NCBI GenBank assembly: GCA_015847255.1
Contig: JADLZK010001190.1
Location: forward strand, 62,001-126,000
Length of the DNA: 64,000 nt
Source: Hyparrhenia diplandra
Lineage: Eukaryota > Streptophyta > Magnoliopsida > Poales > Poaceae
Direction of reading: 5' to 3'
Part shown: piece after piece, positions 12,141 to 24,837 of the stretch
How the letters are laid out: every line of letters starts with the position of its first letter
Position numbering within the stretch: position 1 is the first letter of the stretch
Position numbers and translations under genes: made by a program
Notes under the pieces: model-generated
Database searches by the model: none
What the model saw: only the letters and a program-made list of their open reading frames with translations
What the model was told of the DNA's origin: nothing

Positions 12141-14172
12141 CAAGGCAGGGGTGACATCATCTTTTATTCACCCTCATTTTTTTTTGTATGATCCCTTGGT
12201 GGATGGAATATGGATTGTCACCATCTTCCCCACACTTAGACTTTTGTGAAAAAGTCAAGTGTGCAAGTCCTGGTCTCCTCTTGAGCATCTTCCATCATCC
12301 ATGGGCATCATAATTTTTTTTTTTTGTGATGTAGCCCTCATGTTCTCGGCGTCGCATGCCTCTTTGTTCTTCTCAATCGATCTCCCACGAAATGGTTAGC
12401 GACAAGAATACCCGAAGGTGCATACTAACTTGATAACATGTTCTTGCTTTTTTATTAATAAGAAGAGAGAAAGACTTTTTGCGCTTTTCTTTTTTTATGA
12501 TAGTCCGGGCTATCTCCGGCGGTGCTTTCTTTATGGTCGTAAGCTTGACCGTGGGGAGAACATCCTGCGGTGATGGTGGTGAAGTTCGGTTTCACCACTA
12601 AGAATTTAGCATTACGCTCAAGCCGCAAGGTTAAGCGTCATCATGCTACTACGAGGCTTGCAACCATTCTTAAAAGGTTTACAAAGAGAACCAAGATGTG
12701 GTTGTAATTTTCGTCGGTTCGGCTAGAAGCAAATCAAACTCAAGAAGACCCAAAGGTGAGCATGTAGGAAGTCTCAATTGACAACTTGTTATGCTCGAAA
12801 ACAGATTTCCACTTGGTCTCAAGAGTTGTAAACCGTGCATGCCCATGGCACATGAGGGTTTATCCTCAAAAGATGTGACATGAAGGACCGAACATTTGAA
12901 TCTTGACCATTGTCAAGAACAATGTTTTATCGGCCGGAGGGACATGACTTGTGTTCGTGTGAGGGCGACGGTGATTCGTTTCACTAAGATGTGTTAACAA
13001 CTTCGGGTGAAGCGAATAGAGTTATAAACCGCCTCCTCGAACAGATTTTGGTTGGGAAGATGCTTCACCTATGGGATGTCTAGGTGTAGAGGCGGAAACA
13101 TTCTTTCCCAACTTCTCATCATGGCTCTCCTCTATAGGTCTTTCGTAATATTTTTTAGAGGGTAGCCTATGAGAAGATTGAAGTCAAGGATGAGAGAGAT
13201 ATGGAAGTCTAAGTGCACCTCGGTTTACGAGGTTTTGTCATCATCCTTGAATTCAATTGCGAACTCCGAAGGATCTTAAGCATTCCTTCCTTCGGTGTTC
13301 ATGGTTCGGGAGAGGGCTCAACGGTCGGTTCCAATGGCGGTGCGAGGAATGGCTCGACCGATGAGGGCTCCTCAATGCTTGACATGCCCTTAATATGGAG
13401 GGGAATAGGTTCTACAGCGGGAGAAGCAAGCTTCTCTAGGATGTGTTCAAGGGTTTTCGTATGTTCCGTTGTAGGTTTACGAGCAAACGACCCTCAATGG
13501 GTCACGTCAAGGCATAGGGCAGCATCAATGTCAATACCCGAACAAAAGATATGCGAAGCACACTATCGGGTAATGACAAGTCTAGGCCAACATGTATAAA
13601 CATTATAAATCTGGCCTAGGCTGCACCTATGGACTCCTTCTCATCCTACTTGAGATCGAGGATTGTCCCCGGTAGGCATTGATGGGGAAGAATGCTAGAC
13701 AAAAATTGTCTTTGAGTTCTTCTCAGTCCCCATTCAAATTTCCTATGACAATAGTGTACTATTGTTTTGCTTTCCCTATGAGGGGAGCGTAAACAAATTC
13801 CACATGTGAATTTCTTGGATCATGCTAGGAATCCGAGGCATGATCATAATTCCTCGAAATCTCGTAGGTGGCAACATAGATTTTTTTTTTTTTAAATGGT
13901 CACCAGAGATGGAGTGCCCGAACAAAAAAAGTTTTCTTTTTTTTTTTTTTTAACTAGGGTGAGTTCATAGCGGATAAAATTTTTGGTTTTGAAAAAGATT
14001 GTGGCTCTTGTGAACTCCCCAATGAAGCGTAAGGTTTTTGAAATGGATTTGGCTTCATTTTGAAAAAAGAAAAAATAAATAACTATTTTTTTTTTTTTGG
14101 ATACAACACACGGGTGCTCTAGGCCCGAGAGAGAATTACGACTACCATTCCCGGCAACGGCGCTTTAAAGCT

Positions 14173-15605
14173 TGTTGACATTTTTAACGCACACGAGATA
14201 AATCCGCAAGCGCACGCGGAATTGTCGTTGTAGCTTTCACCGAGGAAATATTGAGGGTATCGTATTTTCCACGAGGGAACGGTTGCGCTCTAATCTTTTG
14301 AGCGAGGGGTCACCCTAGGATAACTATGGATAGTGAGGTATCTTTATGGGCTTCGGTTTGAGGCGGGGATTTCTAAAGTCGTTGTCTACTCACTTCGGGC
14401 ACGGCCCATGCCCAAAAGGGCGGTGTCCGGCAATTAGCTCTACGACACACCCGGAACGTGGGGGATTTCAAGGGACGGACAAGGCTTGTCACGACCAAGC
14501 CGCCTACCCCCTCAACCGTGGGATGCACGCAAAAGGTAGGTGAACGCTAGCCCAAACACCACGTTTGCACTACCATCCACAACTCTTGGGTCGCATAAGG
14601 TTCCCTGTCAAAGAGTTCCTTCTCCAAGAGTTACGACCGAAGGTACGACTACCAATCCCGCAAGTCGATAACAGCTAAGATAATATGCTTGAAGAACAAT
14701 AAGCCAAAAGATAATCACAAGCTTTCTCACCAAAGTGTAAGTAGCTTGCAGAGGTACAAGCGAAGCGGGCACCGACAACTCCGGCACTCAGACTTCCTAG
14801 GAACGCGCCACACCGGGCGGACCGACAACTCCAGGTAGAAGGAACCAAACTTCCTTCTAGCCTTTCCTCTCTCCTCTCCATTAGAACTAAGAGGGGAAGA
14901 AGAACAAGAATGGAACTCTCTCCTCTCTATTACATTGTGGCTCCTCCTTGTGTTGTATGGAATTGGTGTGTGTTGAGGAAGAGGGAGAGGGCCTCCTTTA
15001 TAGGTAGAGGAGAGGGGCTTGTTGGAAAATGTCCCTCCCCATATGGAAGGAACCAAACCGACCTTGGAACGCCTTCCTAATCAGCCCAAACCGACCATCC
15101 CACGCCGGCAACACACTTTTTGGAAAGTAGTGAACGCCTCGAAGGATGGGCCCGAACCGCTCTTCATACGGGTGCGCGCGCACCCAAAGGTGCAGGCACA
15201 CCAAGATGTGGGCCGTTTGGGCTGAAATTTTGTGTGTGCGTCCGTCTCATCGTTAGCTTTGTTTCGTGGGTCGTGCACTGAAAACGGAGTCCGTATGAAA
15301 AAGTTATGCCCAAAATACTAAACCCATGTCCCGCGCCCCCGGTATGATTTCATGTTGGATTTGGGCCTCGACTTCTTGGGCTTATGTATAGATGTTGATA
15401 TTCATATTTATGGGCATTTCGCCTTGCTTTGATCATGTCCATTTAGGGCCTTGTTATTCTTTTATACTTTTCTTTGCTTTTGGCCCAAAATGTGTATGTT
15501 TCCAACACGTCCCGCAAAACAAGTGAAGTACCAAAACTTGTGGAAATGGTTAGCTCAAAGCCCTATCACTTTTATGTTTTGGTAATTTTATACTAATGTT
15601 GACGG
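14173..15605 (-). repeat. Element C 5' LTR
   Basis: Starts TGTTGACATTTTTAACGC next to the PBS and ends near 'actaatgttgacgg'. The last 90 bp align loosely with the element A LTR end. The 3' tip has lost its canonical CA. Confidence 0.6.
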
Positions 15606-15640
15606 TATAAAATATGTAGTTAATGACCGGATCCAACGGG

Positions 15641-17995
15641 ATCCGGGGTGCGGGCCGCTGCGGGGAAGAGGAAGGTGCCGACGCGGTGAGTTCTCTTCTC
15701 TGTCGAGGCAGCGACATGTACGGCTTTCGCTCGCACGAGCTTAAATCCCTTATTGTTGTTGCGGGGCGGCCCCGGTGTACCCGAAGCGTCTCGGTCAAGC
15801 AAACGAGGCTCGGCCGGCGTGAGCTCGGGTCGAAGATGACGAGTTCGTGGATGCCCTCGGCGACGGCTCGGCCTCCAGCGAGCTCGAGCGCGGCGTTAGC
15901 GGCTTCGGGGCTGCCATGGCGAGTTCAGCGGAGGAGGGGGACCGCGGTCGCGACGACGAAGCGCGGCGATGGTGACGACGACGGCGTGACTACGGGGTCG
16001 CGAGATGATGGCGCTATTCCCGTTCAAGGGATTGCTTTCGCCCGAGCTCGTCTTTGGTCTATAGCGGGTGCGGTGACACGAAGAGCCGTCCGGCGACAAA
16101 CCTGCCGGTGCGGTTCCCCTTCCAGTGGGCGTCCCGCGGGGGTGCCGGACTCGGCGGTCCAGGCCGAGCCTCAGCGCCGCCGGTCGTTGAGGAGCAGGCT
16201 CGGCACGACGCGGAGGCGCCCGACGTCCGCCCCGGCTCTCGGGGGCGCGGGCGAGCACGAGGTCATCGAGATCCCCGACGATGACACGAGGGGGAGGAGG
16301 AGGAGGAGCGGACCGACGATGCCGGGGTGCGGGTGCGCGCCGCCGAGACCCTCTACGCCGCATCGCATGAAGAGACGATACCAATGTCGGGAACCGTCGC
16401 GGGGGCGTTCGGGTCGCCGCAGCCTCCTCGCGGCGGTCGAGGGCGTCCCCCTGGAGTCCGCGGATCATGGTGAGCCCGGTGGCGATGCCGGTCGGCGCCT
16501 GCGTCTCCGAGCGGCCGGCGGCGATGGCGGGAGAACCGGGGACTTCTAGTGGGAGCGGCGCCTTCAATCAACTCCGTCGGCTGTCCCGGTGCGGACCCAT
16601 CACCATCGTCGGGCTCCGAGCCCTTTCTCCTTTCTGCAACCTTATTGATGTGCTTTACGGAAGGGTGTGCAAGAGGCTGCCCGGGGCACAACCGCTGTCA
16701 AGTCCTTCCTTAAATGGGCAACCTCGTCATAGGTCGACGGACTGTGCGCCGAGATCCGCCCGAGCTCGGGGAGGCACGCCGAGTTCCGACAGCGGGCCGT
16801 TGGAAGCCGAGCCCGGGAGGTCACCGTCTTCTTGCGGGAGGCGGAGGAGGCGCGTTCGCTCGCGGGCCAGGGGAGAGGTGGCCCCGGCCGCCCGCGCGGC
16901 GGCCGCGGCCAGAGAGGCTCGAGCTCTCCTACTGGATGGCAAGCGCCGGAAGATGGAAGAGGAGCTCACGGCCCTCCGCGGTATTTGGAGCGGGAAGAGC
17001 TTGAGCGCTCGGCGCTGAGCTCAGCGAGCAACTCGTCAAAGCAAGGACGAGCTCGCCCGGCGGCTACAAAGACCGCGGCTGAGCTCCCGGGGTGAGTGTC
17101 TTTTCCATGCCGTTTGTTTTTGCTTTTTGGTTGTCGGGCCTGACCGTCGTCGTCGCGGGGCCTCGGCGTTCGACCGCGAGGCCGCCGAGATGTGGTGTTT
17201 TTTGCCGCGGCGGCGACGAGAGAGAGGGATCGGCTCGGACGCCGAGAACGAGTCTGGCGCAACGAGCAAGAGCTCTACGATGAGTGTGGAGTAAGCGGGC
17301 GGCCGCTTCTTGACTTGCCTTTCGAGTCGCGGGCGACCCTTGTCTTGAACCATCCTCTTCGTTTTGCGGGGAGAAGGAGAGGTCCCCGAAGGCGTCGCGG
17401 GAGCTCGTCGACAAGGGTCGGGAGCTTGCCGCCGCCGAGGCCTCCTTGAAGCACTCGCGGCTCGGGCTACTGGGAGAAGGAGGGGGGGCGGGGCGGTGTA
17501 CCGTCGAGGCTCGTTGACACGAAGAAGGAGCTCGAGGCATCTCAAGCTCGTGCTATCAAGGCGTGGGAGGGAGGCCGAGGGGGCTCGGCGCGGCTCGAAG
17601 GTCTTGCGCCCACGGTCGAGGAGGTGTGCGATGTCCTCGAGGTGGAGGAGATGGCGGATCCGGCCGCGGGTGTCGGCGGTTCGCGCAAGGTGACGGAGGA
17701 CGCCGCCGCGCGGGTCCACAAAGGCAAGTCAACGTCATCCTCGGCCACTATCCGCGCATGGATATCGAGGCCGTGAAGGCAGGGTGGGCGCCAGGCGACG
17801 ATGACGCCCACACCGGCGGAAGAGTGCCGCCGCCGAGGTCGCCTCCGTAGAGTTGTCCGCCGAGCTCTTCAAGCTCGCCACGGAGGAGCTCGGCGCCCTG
17901 GAGCCCATCGTGGGAGGAGTCGAGCAGCCTGGGCCGGAGGCCACGGCGGGCGTCTCTGCCCCGGAGGCGATGGATGAAGACCCTCCGTCTGCATA
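15641..17995 (+). pseudogene. Gypsy-1 opposite-strand ORF, remainder
   Basis: GC-rich sequence that continues the + strand ORF after element C. It has overlapping frames rich in Ala, Arg and Glu, and stretches that would form a coiled coil (for example about 16850-17090 and 17220-17730 in shifting frames). A similar Glu/Arg/Ala-rich block is found at 46710-47290 in the second Tat-like element. The frame changes repeatedly, so the gene is dead or heavily error-affected. No enzymatic domain is visible. Confidence 0.5.
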
Positions 17996-18590
17996 GAGAG
18001 TAGGAGCTCGAGGCCAAGCCTCTTTTGTAATAAGTTTCTAAGTCCTCGTAGTCGAGGTGTTATTGTAAAAAACTTTAAGGGAGCCCGTGCTCAATGAAAG
18101 TTCGTTCCTTTCCTTATCGCGTTTTTACCTTTACTTCAACCTTTCACGAGTTCGTACTTCGAGAGCCGGATGGCGGGCCATTTCTCATTAGCCTCGGAGG
18201 CGTGTGAGATCGTTAGGCGGTCGCGCCATGCTCTTTTACTGATGAACTCGTAACTTAGTCGTTTCAGGATGTTGTGTAAGGAAAGGAGCGCGAACCTGTG
18301 AGCTTGAGCTCGTCGTTGCGTTTTTTTTTTTGCGAAAAATTGGTGTGTTAGAACGATGGGGTGTGCGCCCTATTCCTTGTAGCCCCCGAGCAGGGGCAGG
18401 CCTTTGTCGGGGCAAGGGCCTATCGCTGCTCAGTCTTGGTTGAGCTTAAGGTGTGAATTCGAGATGCTTGCACGAGTTTTTTGCATCGAATTGGTGCTTT
18501 AGCGAGCTCTTACAACTATAAGGTTTCGAAATACATCTTAAGGGTAAAAGCGACGTAGCTGTTCGATATTCTATGCGTTGGTGAGGAATC
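17996..18590. other. Gypsy-1 interior between extra ORF and integrase
   Basis: No coding frame of note. This is the spacer between the 3' end of pol (- strand) and the 3' end of the opposite-strand ORF (+ strand), so the two units converge here. Confidence 0.5.
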
Positions 18591-18599
18591 GTCCCCGGT

Positions 18600-19551
18600 G
18601 GTCCTTGAGCTTGTACGCGTGCGGCCTCAACACTTGGTCGATGGTGAAGGGACCCTCCCATGGCGCCGAGCTTGTGCTTGTGCTTCGAGCTCGAACTCGC
18701 CGCAGACGCGTGATCACCGACGCCGGGCTCGTCCCTTGACGTGTCGCTCGTGGTAGCGCCGCATGGATTGCGTGTACTTGGCGGAGTGGATGAGCGCGAT
18801 GTCACGAGCTTCGTCGAGCTGGTCGGCGGCGTCTTCGAGCAGCGCTTGGTTGTTGTGCTCGTCGAAGGCCCGAGCTCGGGCGAGCCATACTGAGCTTGGT
18901 AGGGAGGACCGCCGGACCCAAAGACGAGGAAGAACGGGTCCGCCGGTGGCCCTGGCGGGTGTGGTGCGAAGACTCCACACGACCGCGGGGAGCTCGACGA
19001 GCCATCGACGGGCGTACTTCTCAAGCCTCCTGAAGATGCGGGACTTCACGCCCTGCAGGATCATACCATTAGCTCGTTCTACCTGCCCGTTGGTCCGGGG
19101 TGGTGACAGAGGCCGTGTCGGACGCGGATGCCGTGATCGCTGCACCGGTCGATGAAGAGCTCTCCCACGGTTGGTGCCGTCGCCGGTGATGATCGAGTTC
19201 GGGACCCCGGCGGTGGATGATGCCGGTGAAGAACTTGACGGTCACCTCATTTCGACACCGCGTGATGGGCATGACTTCGATCCACTTGGAGAACTTGTCG
19301 ATGGCGCGAGGAGGTGTGTGTATCCTCGGTCGTCCTTCGGAATGGTCCCACCATGTCGAGGCCCCTGACGGCGACCGGCCAAGTGAGTGGGATCGTTTGA
19401 AGGGATTGGGCGGGAGATGCGCTCGCTTGGCGGCGCGGCAGCCCTCGCAGCGTCGGGCGACTTGGGGTGGCGTCGGCGTGGCGGTTGGCGCAAGAAGCCT
19501 TGGCGAAGGCTTTTCCGACAAGAGCTTCTGAGTGCTGCATGGTGGCCGCAC
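18600..19551 (-). pseudogene. Gypsy-1 integrase remnant
   Basis: Frame pieces on the - strand show a zinc-finger fragment 'CEGCRAAKRAHLPP', the catalytic-core start 'RGLDMVGPF' and then 'AIDKFSKWIEVMPI'. Further on 'TNGQVERANGMILQGVKSR' precedes the conserved 'WSLRTTP' stretch. These are the usual landmarks of a Ty3/gypsy integrase, in correct order. At least three frameshifts separate them, so no continuous integrase can be made. Confidence 0.8.
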
Positions 19552-19699
19552 TCGCCGCGTGGATTTCTTTGGCGAGCTCTTTACCTTGTTCGGAAGGTGA
19601 TGCGTGAAAATTCCGCTTGCCCCGCGCCCGATAGAGCTCTTCTCCCACGAGGGCGAAGGTCTTAGCTCTTTGGGCTAGTCGCCGCGACTCCTCCCGCCG

Positions 19700-20490
19700 G
19701 GGAGCTTGCCCTCCTTTAGCCATCATAGCAGCGGGGCTCGCGCGGTCGGCTTTGGGGTGGCCGAGGTTTGACCCGGCCCGAGCCGGCCCCCGAGCTGGGC
19801 CGGAAAGAGCTCGTGGCTAGGCAAGCCTTCGTATTGGGAGAGCTCGACCTTTCGTGGACATCGATGTCCATGGGGTCCGACTTGGGGGGTTTGAGCTCGC
19901 GCCTTCGAAGCGAGCTCCCCTCTGGCCGTATCGAGGGGGCTTGCGTTGCTCGTGCATGAAGACTCCGGGGGAACCGGGCAAGCGGTCCGATGCGAGTTTG
20001 GCGGGGCCGTCGGCGTCGTTGTTGTGGTTGCGGTTGGCGTGGTTGACCTCCGGCCCGTGGAAGTGTTCCTCGAGCTCGCGGACCTTACGGTGGTACGCGA
20101 CCATCTTGGGTTGGACGGATCGACCTCTTTCATGACTTGGTTCTTGGCGAGCTCGAGTCCCCCGGACCTCGAGGTGCGGATGTCGAGCTTCGCGCGCGAT
20201 GCGCGGCCCCATTCACCAACGCTTCATTCGACCGCGTTGTTGGAGGAGGGGAAGTGCGGCGTATCGAAAGTACTTCATGCGCACCTTCTTTGGAGAGGTG
20301 AAGACGAGGCCGACGCCGGCGCCGTACTTCTTCACCGATCCGTCGAAGTGTAGGATCTAGTACTCGATATCGTCGGGCACGGGTGGCGTCGACCTCGGTC
20401 CACTCCGCGACAAAGTCCGCCGGGGCTTGAGACTTGATGGCGCCTCCGGGCGCATAGGAGATTTCAGCCCCCATGAGCTCGACGCCCATT
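19700..20490 (-). pseudogene. Gypsy-1 RNase H region remnant
   Basis: It lies between the reverse transcriptase and integrase pieces. Short stretches such as 'SQAPADFVAEWTEVD' and 'VREL..HFHGPEVNHANRNHNNDADG' resemble the RNase H domain and the 'VNHVPRAQNKEADALS' type stretch of Tat elements. The frame breaks several times. Confidence 0.65.
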
Positions 20491-20832
20491 TAGCCATGTG
20501 GCCCGTGACCTCGGGGCTGCGGGACGACCTCTCAAGAGGATACTTGGAGACGACGGTAACCGGGTGGGAGTCGAAGTAGTGTCTGAGCTTGCGGCGGGGT
20601 GATCGGCCGCGCGTATACACGAGCTTTTTGAGCTGTGTTTAGCGAGTCTTGGTGTCGGTGAGGACCTCACCGATGAAGTACACCGGGCGTTGCACCTTAA
20701 GCGCATGCCTCCTCCTCTCTCGACGACGGCGTGGTGCTCACCACCTTCGAGGTGGCCGTGATGTAAAGGAGGATGGGCTCATTAGGCCGCGGGAGCAACG
20801 AGCACAAAGGAGGGGCGGGCAAGGAGTCTGTT

Positions 20833-21747
20833 TCAGCGAGTCGAGCTTCGGGCCTCGTCGATCCGGGAGAAGCGCTCGGTTTTCTTCAACAACTTGTAGA
20901 GCGGGAGGCTTCGCTCCCCGAGTCGAGCTATGAAACGACTTAGCGCCACGAGACAGCCCGTGAGCCGCTGCACGCATTTGACGTTCTTAATCGGCCCCAT
21001 GTTCGTGATGGCGGCGATTTTCTCGGGGTTGGCCTCAATGCCGCGCTCGGAGATGATGAAGCCGAGCAGCTTCCCTCGCGGGACCCCGAAAACGCACTTC
21101 TCGGGGTTGAGCTTGACGCCGAATTCTCGAGCTTGGCAAAGACCTTTTCGAGGTCTGGGATGAGCTCTTCGGCGCTTTGTCTTGACAATGATGTCGTCGA
21201 CGTATGCTTCTACGAGCTTTCCGAGGAGCTCTTTGAAGACTTTCTGCATGCACCTCTGGAAGGTGGCGCCGGCATTCTTCAAACCGAAGGGCATTGTTAC
21301 GTAACAGAATGCACCGAACGGAGTGATGAAGGAGGTGGCGAGGCGATTGAGCTCGTTCATCGCTATCCGGGCGGTAGCCGGAGTAGGCGTCAAGAAAAAC
21401 AGAGTGTCTCACCCGGAGGTGGAGTCAACAATTTGGTCGATGCGCCACAAAGGAAACGGATCCTTTGGGCATGCCTTGTTGAGACCCGTGTAATCAACAC
21501 ACATTCTCCATTTCCCATTCTTCTTCTTGACTAGTACAGGGTTGGCTATCCACTCGGGATGATACACCTCCTTGATAAACCTAGCGGCTAAGAGCTTATC
21601 TATCTCCTCGGCGATTGCTTGGCGTCGATCGTCATCGAAACGTCTAAGCCTTTGCTTCACCGGCCGAGAGCCGGGTTTAATGTTTAAGGAGTGCTCGGCG
21701 ACTTCTCTCGGTATGCCAGGCATGTCCGAGGCTCTCCACGCAAACAT
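20833..21747 (-). pseudogene. Gypsy-1 reverse transcriptase remnant
   Basis: The N-terminal half (21409-21747) contains 'NPVLVKKKNGKWRMCVDY' and 'LNKACPKDPFPL'. The C-terminal half (20833-21393) contains 'FGAFCYVTMPFGLKNAGATF', the catalytic box 'AYVDDIIVKT' and 'GFIISERGIEANPEK'. A frameshift near 21395-21420 separates the halves. Sequence wording is that of Tat-lineage Ty3/gypsy elements. The YVDD box is intact, but the gene as a whole is not. Confidence 0.9.
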
Positions 21748-22243
21748 ATCGAGGTTCGCACGGAGGAAGTCGACGAGCTCGCTTTCCTATTTAGGAGTGA
21801 GCTCGGACCCTACGCAGAGGGTGCGCCCATCCTTGTCGACCTCGATCTCCTTGGCGTCCTTCTCGGGCTCGAAAGCGCCCGCGGCCTTCTTGAGCTCATC
21901 GGATGAGCTCGATCCCCCGAGCTGCTTGAGCTCGTCGTGCGAGCTCATGTTCATGGCCTTCTTGAGCTCGGGGGGCGTCCTCCCGCTAGCCTAGGCTGCC
22001 ATCTTCAAAGCATTTGCTCGATCTCGACCGCGGCGTCGGCGTACTGGACGGCGGCAGCCTCGCAGCCAGGCGTGCTCGAAGGTGGAGTCGACGGTGATGA
22101 CCCCCTTGGGCCCGGGGATCTTGAGCTTGAGGTAGGTGTAGTTGGGGACGGCCATGAACCGTGATAACACGGCCGCCCCCAAGAGCGCGTGGTAGGCGTT
22201 CCCGAAGGGAGCACCTCGAGCGTGAGGACCTCCCTTGCGGAAG

Positions 22244-22531
22244 TTATCCGAGGTGCCGAAGGTGACGGGGAGGTCGGTCGCCCGGCGGGACCATCCGCTC
22301 CCGGCACCATGCCGTGGATCGGGTCCGGCGAGGGCGGAGACGCGCCTTGGTGATGCCAAGGGCTTGGAGTGCGTGGATGTAGAGGAGGTTGAGGCCGCTG
22401 CCCCCATCCATCAACACCTTGTCGAGGCGCTTGGTGCCGATGATGGGATCGACGACGAGCGGGTACCTCCCCGGGTACGGGATATGTCGGGGTGATCTGC
22501 CTTGTCGAAGGTGATCGCCGAGCTCGACCAC
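22244..22531 (-). pseudogene. Gypsy-1 protease region
   Basis: Contains 'VLMDGGSGLNLLYIHALQAL', the aspartic-protease-like active-site region of this lineage, where DGG or DGS replaces the usual D(T/S)G. It is preceded by 'YPLVVDPIIGTKRL'. The frame runs between gag and RT on the - strand and shifts on both sides. Confidence 0.75.
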
Positions 22532-22639
22532 TTGAGGTAGGTGGGTGTCGCAGGCTCGGTGAAGAGGACCTCGCGGCGCGTGAGCTTCTGTCGGCGCTTG
22601 GACTCGTAGCCCGGAGCTCCGCCGAAGACGACGTTGACG

Positions 22640-24400
22640 GCGCCGTCTTCGATGTAGACGTCGTCGCCGTCGCCGTCCTCGAGCTCTGCCGCCGTCGGGT
22701 CTGGCTGCTCACCCTTGCTGCCACCCTTCAGCGTGCCCATCACGTGCTTCTTCAGGAGCCGGCAGTCCTTCATCTTGTGCTTGATGGGGCCCTCATGATG
22801 TGGACACGGGGCCTCGAGCATCTTGTCGAAGTGCTCCTTGTGGACGAACCTCTTCCCTCCCTTCGGAGGGGTCTTGCGCTTGTCCGCGACGGCGACAAAC
22901 TCCTCCTCGTCGTCGTCATCGCGGGGATGCTTGTTCTTCTTGTTCTTCCTCTTGCGGGAGCGGGAGCCGGATCCTCCTGTGGCCTCGTCGTCGGCCTTGA
23001 GCTTGCCCTTGCCCGTGACAGCGGAGACGGCGTCCTCTCCCTCGGCATGCCCGGTGGCGAGGTCAAGGAGCTCCTTCACGGACCTAGCCTTCCTGACACC
23101 GAGCTCGCGGATGAGGCTCTCGCAGGTGGTGCCGAAAAGTGAACGCGGTGATGATCTCGGAGTCGGAGGCCTCAGAGAGGTTGCCACTGAGCTTGGAGAA
23201 GCGCCTGATGTAGTCGCGCAGGCTCTCCCCTTTCTTTTGCTTGCATCCGCGCAGGTCCCAGGTCGTGCTCGGCCTGGTGTAGGTGCTCGGAAGTTGCCGA
23301 CGAAGGCGTCGCGCGCAGGTCCTCCCAATCGCGGATGGTGCCCTCGGCAAGTGCTCGAGCCGGGGAATGAGCTGAATCCGCAAGATAGAGAGGAAGGTTG
23401 CGGATGATGAAGTAGTCGTTGTCGGCGCCACCGCCTGGCACCGAGGCGGTAGTCTTCCAACCACGTGGCGGATCGGTCTCCCCGTTGTACCGCACCGGTC
23501 GGGGCCGGGCGCGAGGAGCGGGGCCTCGTGGATGCGTGTGGCCAACGCCAGCAGGTCGCCTCGAGCTCGAGCTCGAGCAGGCGGCGATCTCGCCGGCGAT
23601 GGGCTCCGGCCTCGCGTGCGGGCGTCGGGCTGCGGCTCTTGTCCTCTCCTCATGTCATGTCGCCCGCCCGTGTCGCTTGTTGCCAGGCGAGGGGGCGGTC
23701 GTCGCGGGCGGTCGTCGTAGCGGTACTTTGTGTCGCCCGGGGGCGTCCTTCTCCGTGCGGGCCCTCGCCTTGCGGCGGCGTTGATGGTGTCGCGCGTCGT
23801 GGTTCTCGCCGAGCCGTCGGCGTGCGTGAACCTCGGGATGAGAAGAGACCTCGTGCTCTTCCGAAGTCGTTGGTGAGACGCGAGCTCGCCGCTGTACCTT
23901 TCTTGCCTCCGCCACGAGCTTTTGACTTGCTCGTGGGTCTGGGGCGTGCCTTGGGGTCCTCGGGGACCGGACATTGGCGAGGCGCGCGGCGGCCGCCGGG
24001 TGCGAAGCTCTCCGAACACCGGCGGGAGTTGCTCGGCGTCGTCATCGCGGTTGTGCGGTCGCGGGCGTCGAAGCTCGGCTCGTGCTCGTGGCCGCCGCTT
24101 CTCCGCTTTGGCGAAGAGCTTGCTTCTCTCGAGCTGCCTCCTCGCTCGAGCTCCTCGAGCTCGTCGGGCGTGCCGTGGCGCGGTCGACCGCGGGCCAGCT
24201 GGCGGGCAGCCGAGTCTTTGTGGAGTGTGCTCGGAGTCGCTGGAAGGGTGGCTATCGGCGCGCCCTCGGGGTGTGGCACATGTGCAGCAGGCGTGTGGGG
24301 TCACAGATCCACGAGGCTCATCCGTCGGCGGGCTCGAGCTCGCGGGCCGAGGTCTGCCGGGGCTCATCGCCCCGAAGAGGGGAGACCCGGTGGCCATCGA
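22640..24400 (-). pseudogene. Gypsy-1 gag remnant
   Basis: The capsid part includes 'KKGESLRDYIRRFSKLSGNL' and, in the next frame, 'LFGTTCESLIRELGVRKARS' then 'ELLDLATGHAEGEDAV'. Downstream come a charged Lys/Arg tract and 'CPHHEGPIKHKMKDC', a Cys/His knuckle typical of these gag proteins. A frameshift near 23130-23150 splits the two halves. Upstream to about 24800 lies the untranslated leader. Confidence 0.8.
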
Positions 24401-24819
24401 GTGCGTCTTGGCGTGCGCCGCCGTGAACTCGCTCCACCGGACGGCGCGTCCTCACGGTGGGTCGGAGGACGACGTTGGCGGTGGAGAAGGTGACATCGCG
24501 AAGACGGGGCCTGCGTGGGATCGCGTCCGGGATGTCGGGGAGAGGTCCTTGATCAGGCCGAAGCGGTCCGTCCGCCGCCAGCGCTGGATGGGGCCTGGCG
24601 GGCTCGGTCGAGCCTTGCCCCATGTCGGCGAGGACGGGTCGGTGGCGCCACGAGGCGTCGGGGACGCCCTCGCCGCCGCATCGGGCGGGTGAAGACAGCT
24701 CCCGAGGGACTTCTCTCCGGATCGGTGCCGGGCGAAGTCGAGGGTGCGGGCGTAGCACGGGCGCTCGGTCGGCGGTGTCGGAGGAAGCCATCGGAGTGGA
24801 AGATCGTCGCACTAGCGCT

Positions 24820-24837
24820 ACCCCTACTGGGGCGCCA
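24820..24837 (-). other. Primer-binding site of Gypsy-1 (tRNA-Arg type)
   Basis: On the - strand it reads TGGCGCCCCAGTAGGGG, close to TGGCGCGCCAGGTAGGGG, the complement of a plant tRNA-Arg 3' end as I recall it. It abuts the LTR end. A better-preserved copy lies at 47797-47815. Confidence 0.7.

Larger units (their letters stand above)
12028..15640 (-). mobile_element. Element C: truncated member of the tRNA-Asp-primed non-coding family
   Basis: A 5' LTR (14173 to about 15605), a PBS-like 'cccggcaacggcgc' at 14150-14163 and a non-coding interior resemble element A in plan and at the LTR tips ('accaaaacttgtggaa' and 'gttgac' ends). No matching 3' LTR is present on the left, so that side is truncated. 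The left join is near 'gatccgg' (12021-12027); a similar 'gatccgg' at 15640-15646 may mark the other side, but exact limits are unresolved. The 128-codon + frame at 13213-13599 has no recognisable domain and is probably chance. Confidence 0.65.

Noticed and set aside
13213..13599. A 128-codon + strand frame in element C.
   Set aside because: No domain, and it lies in the non-coding interior of an LTR element family that lacks genes.
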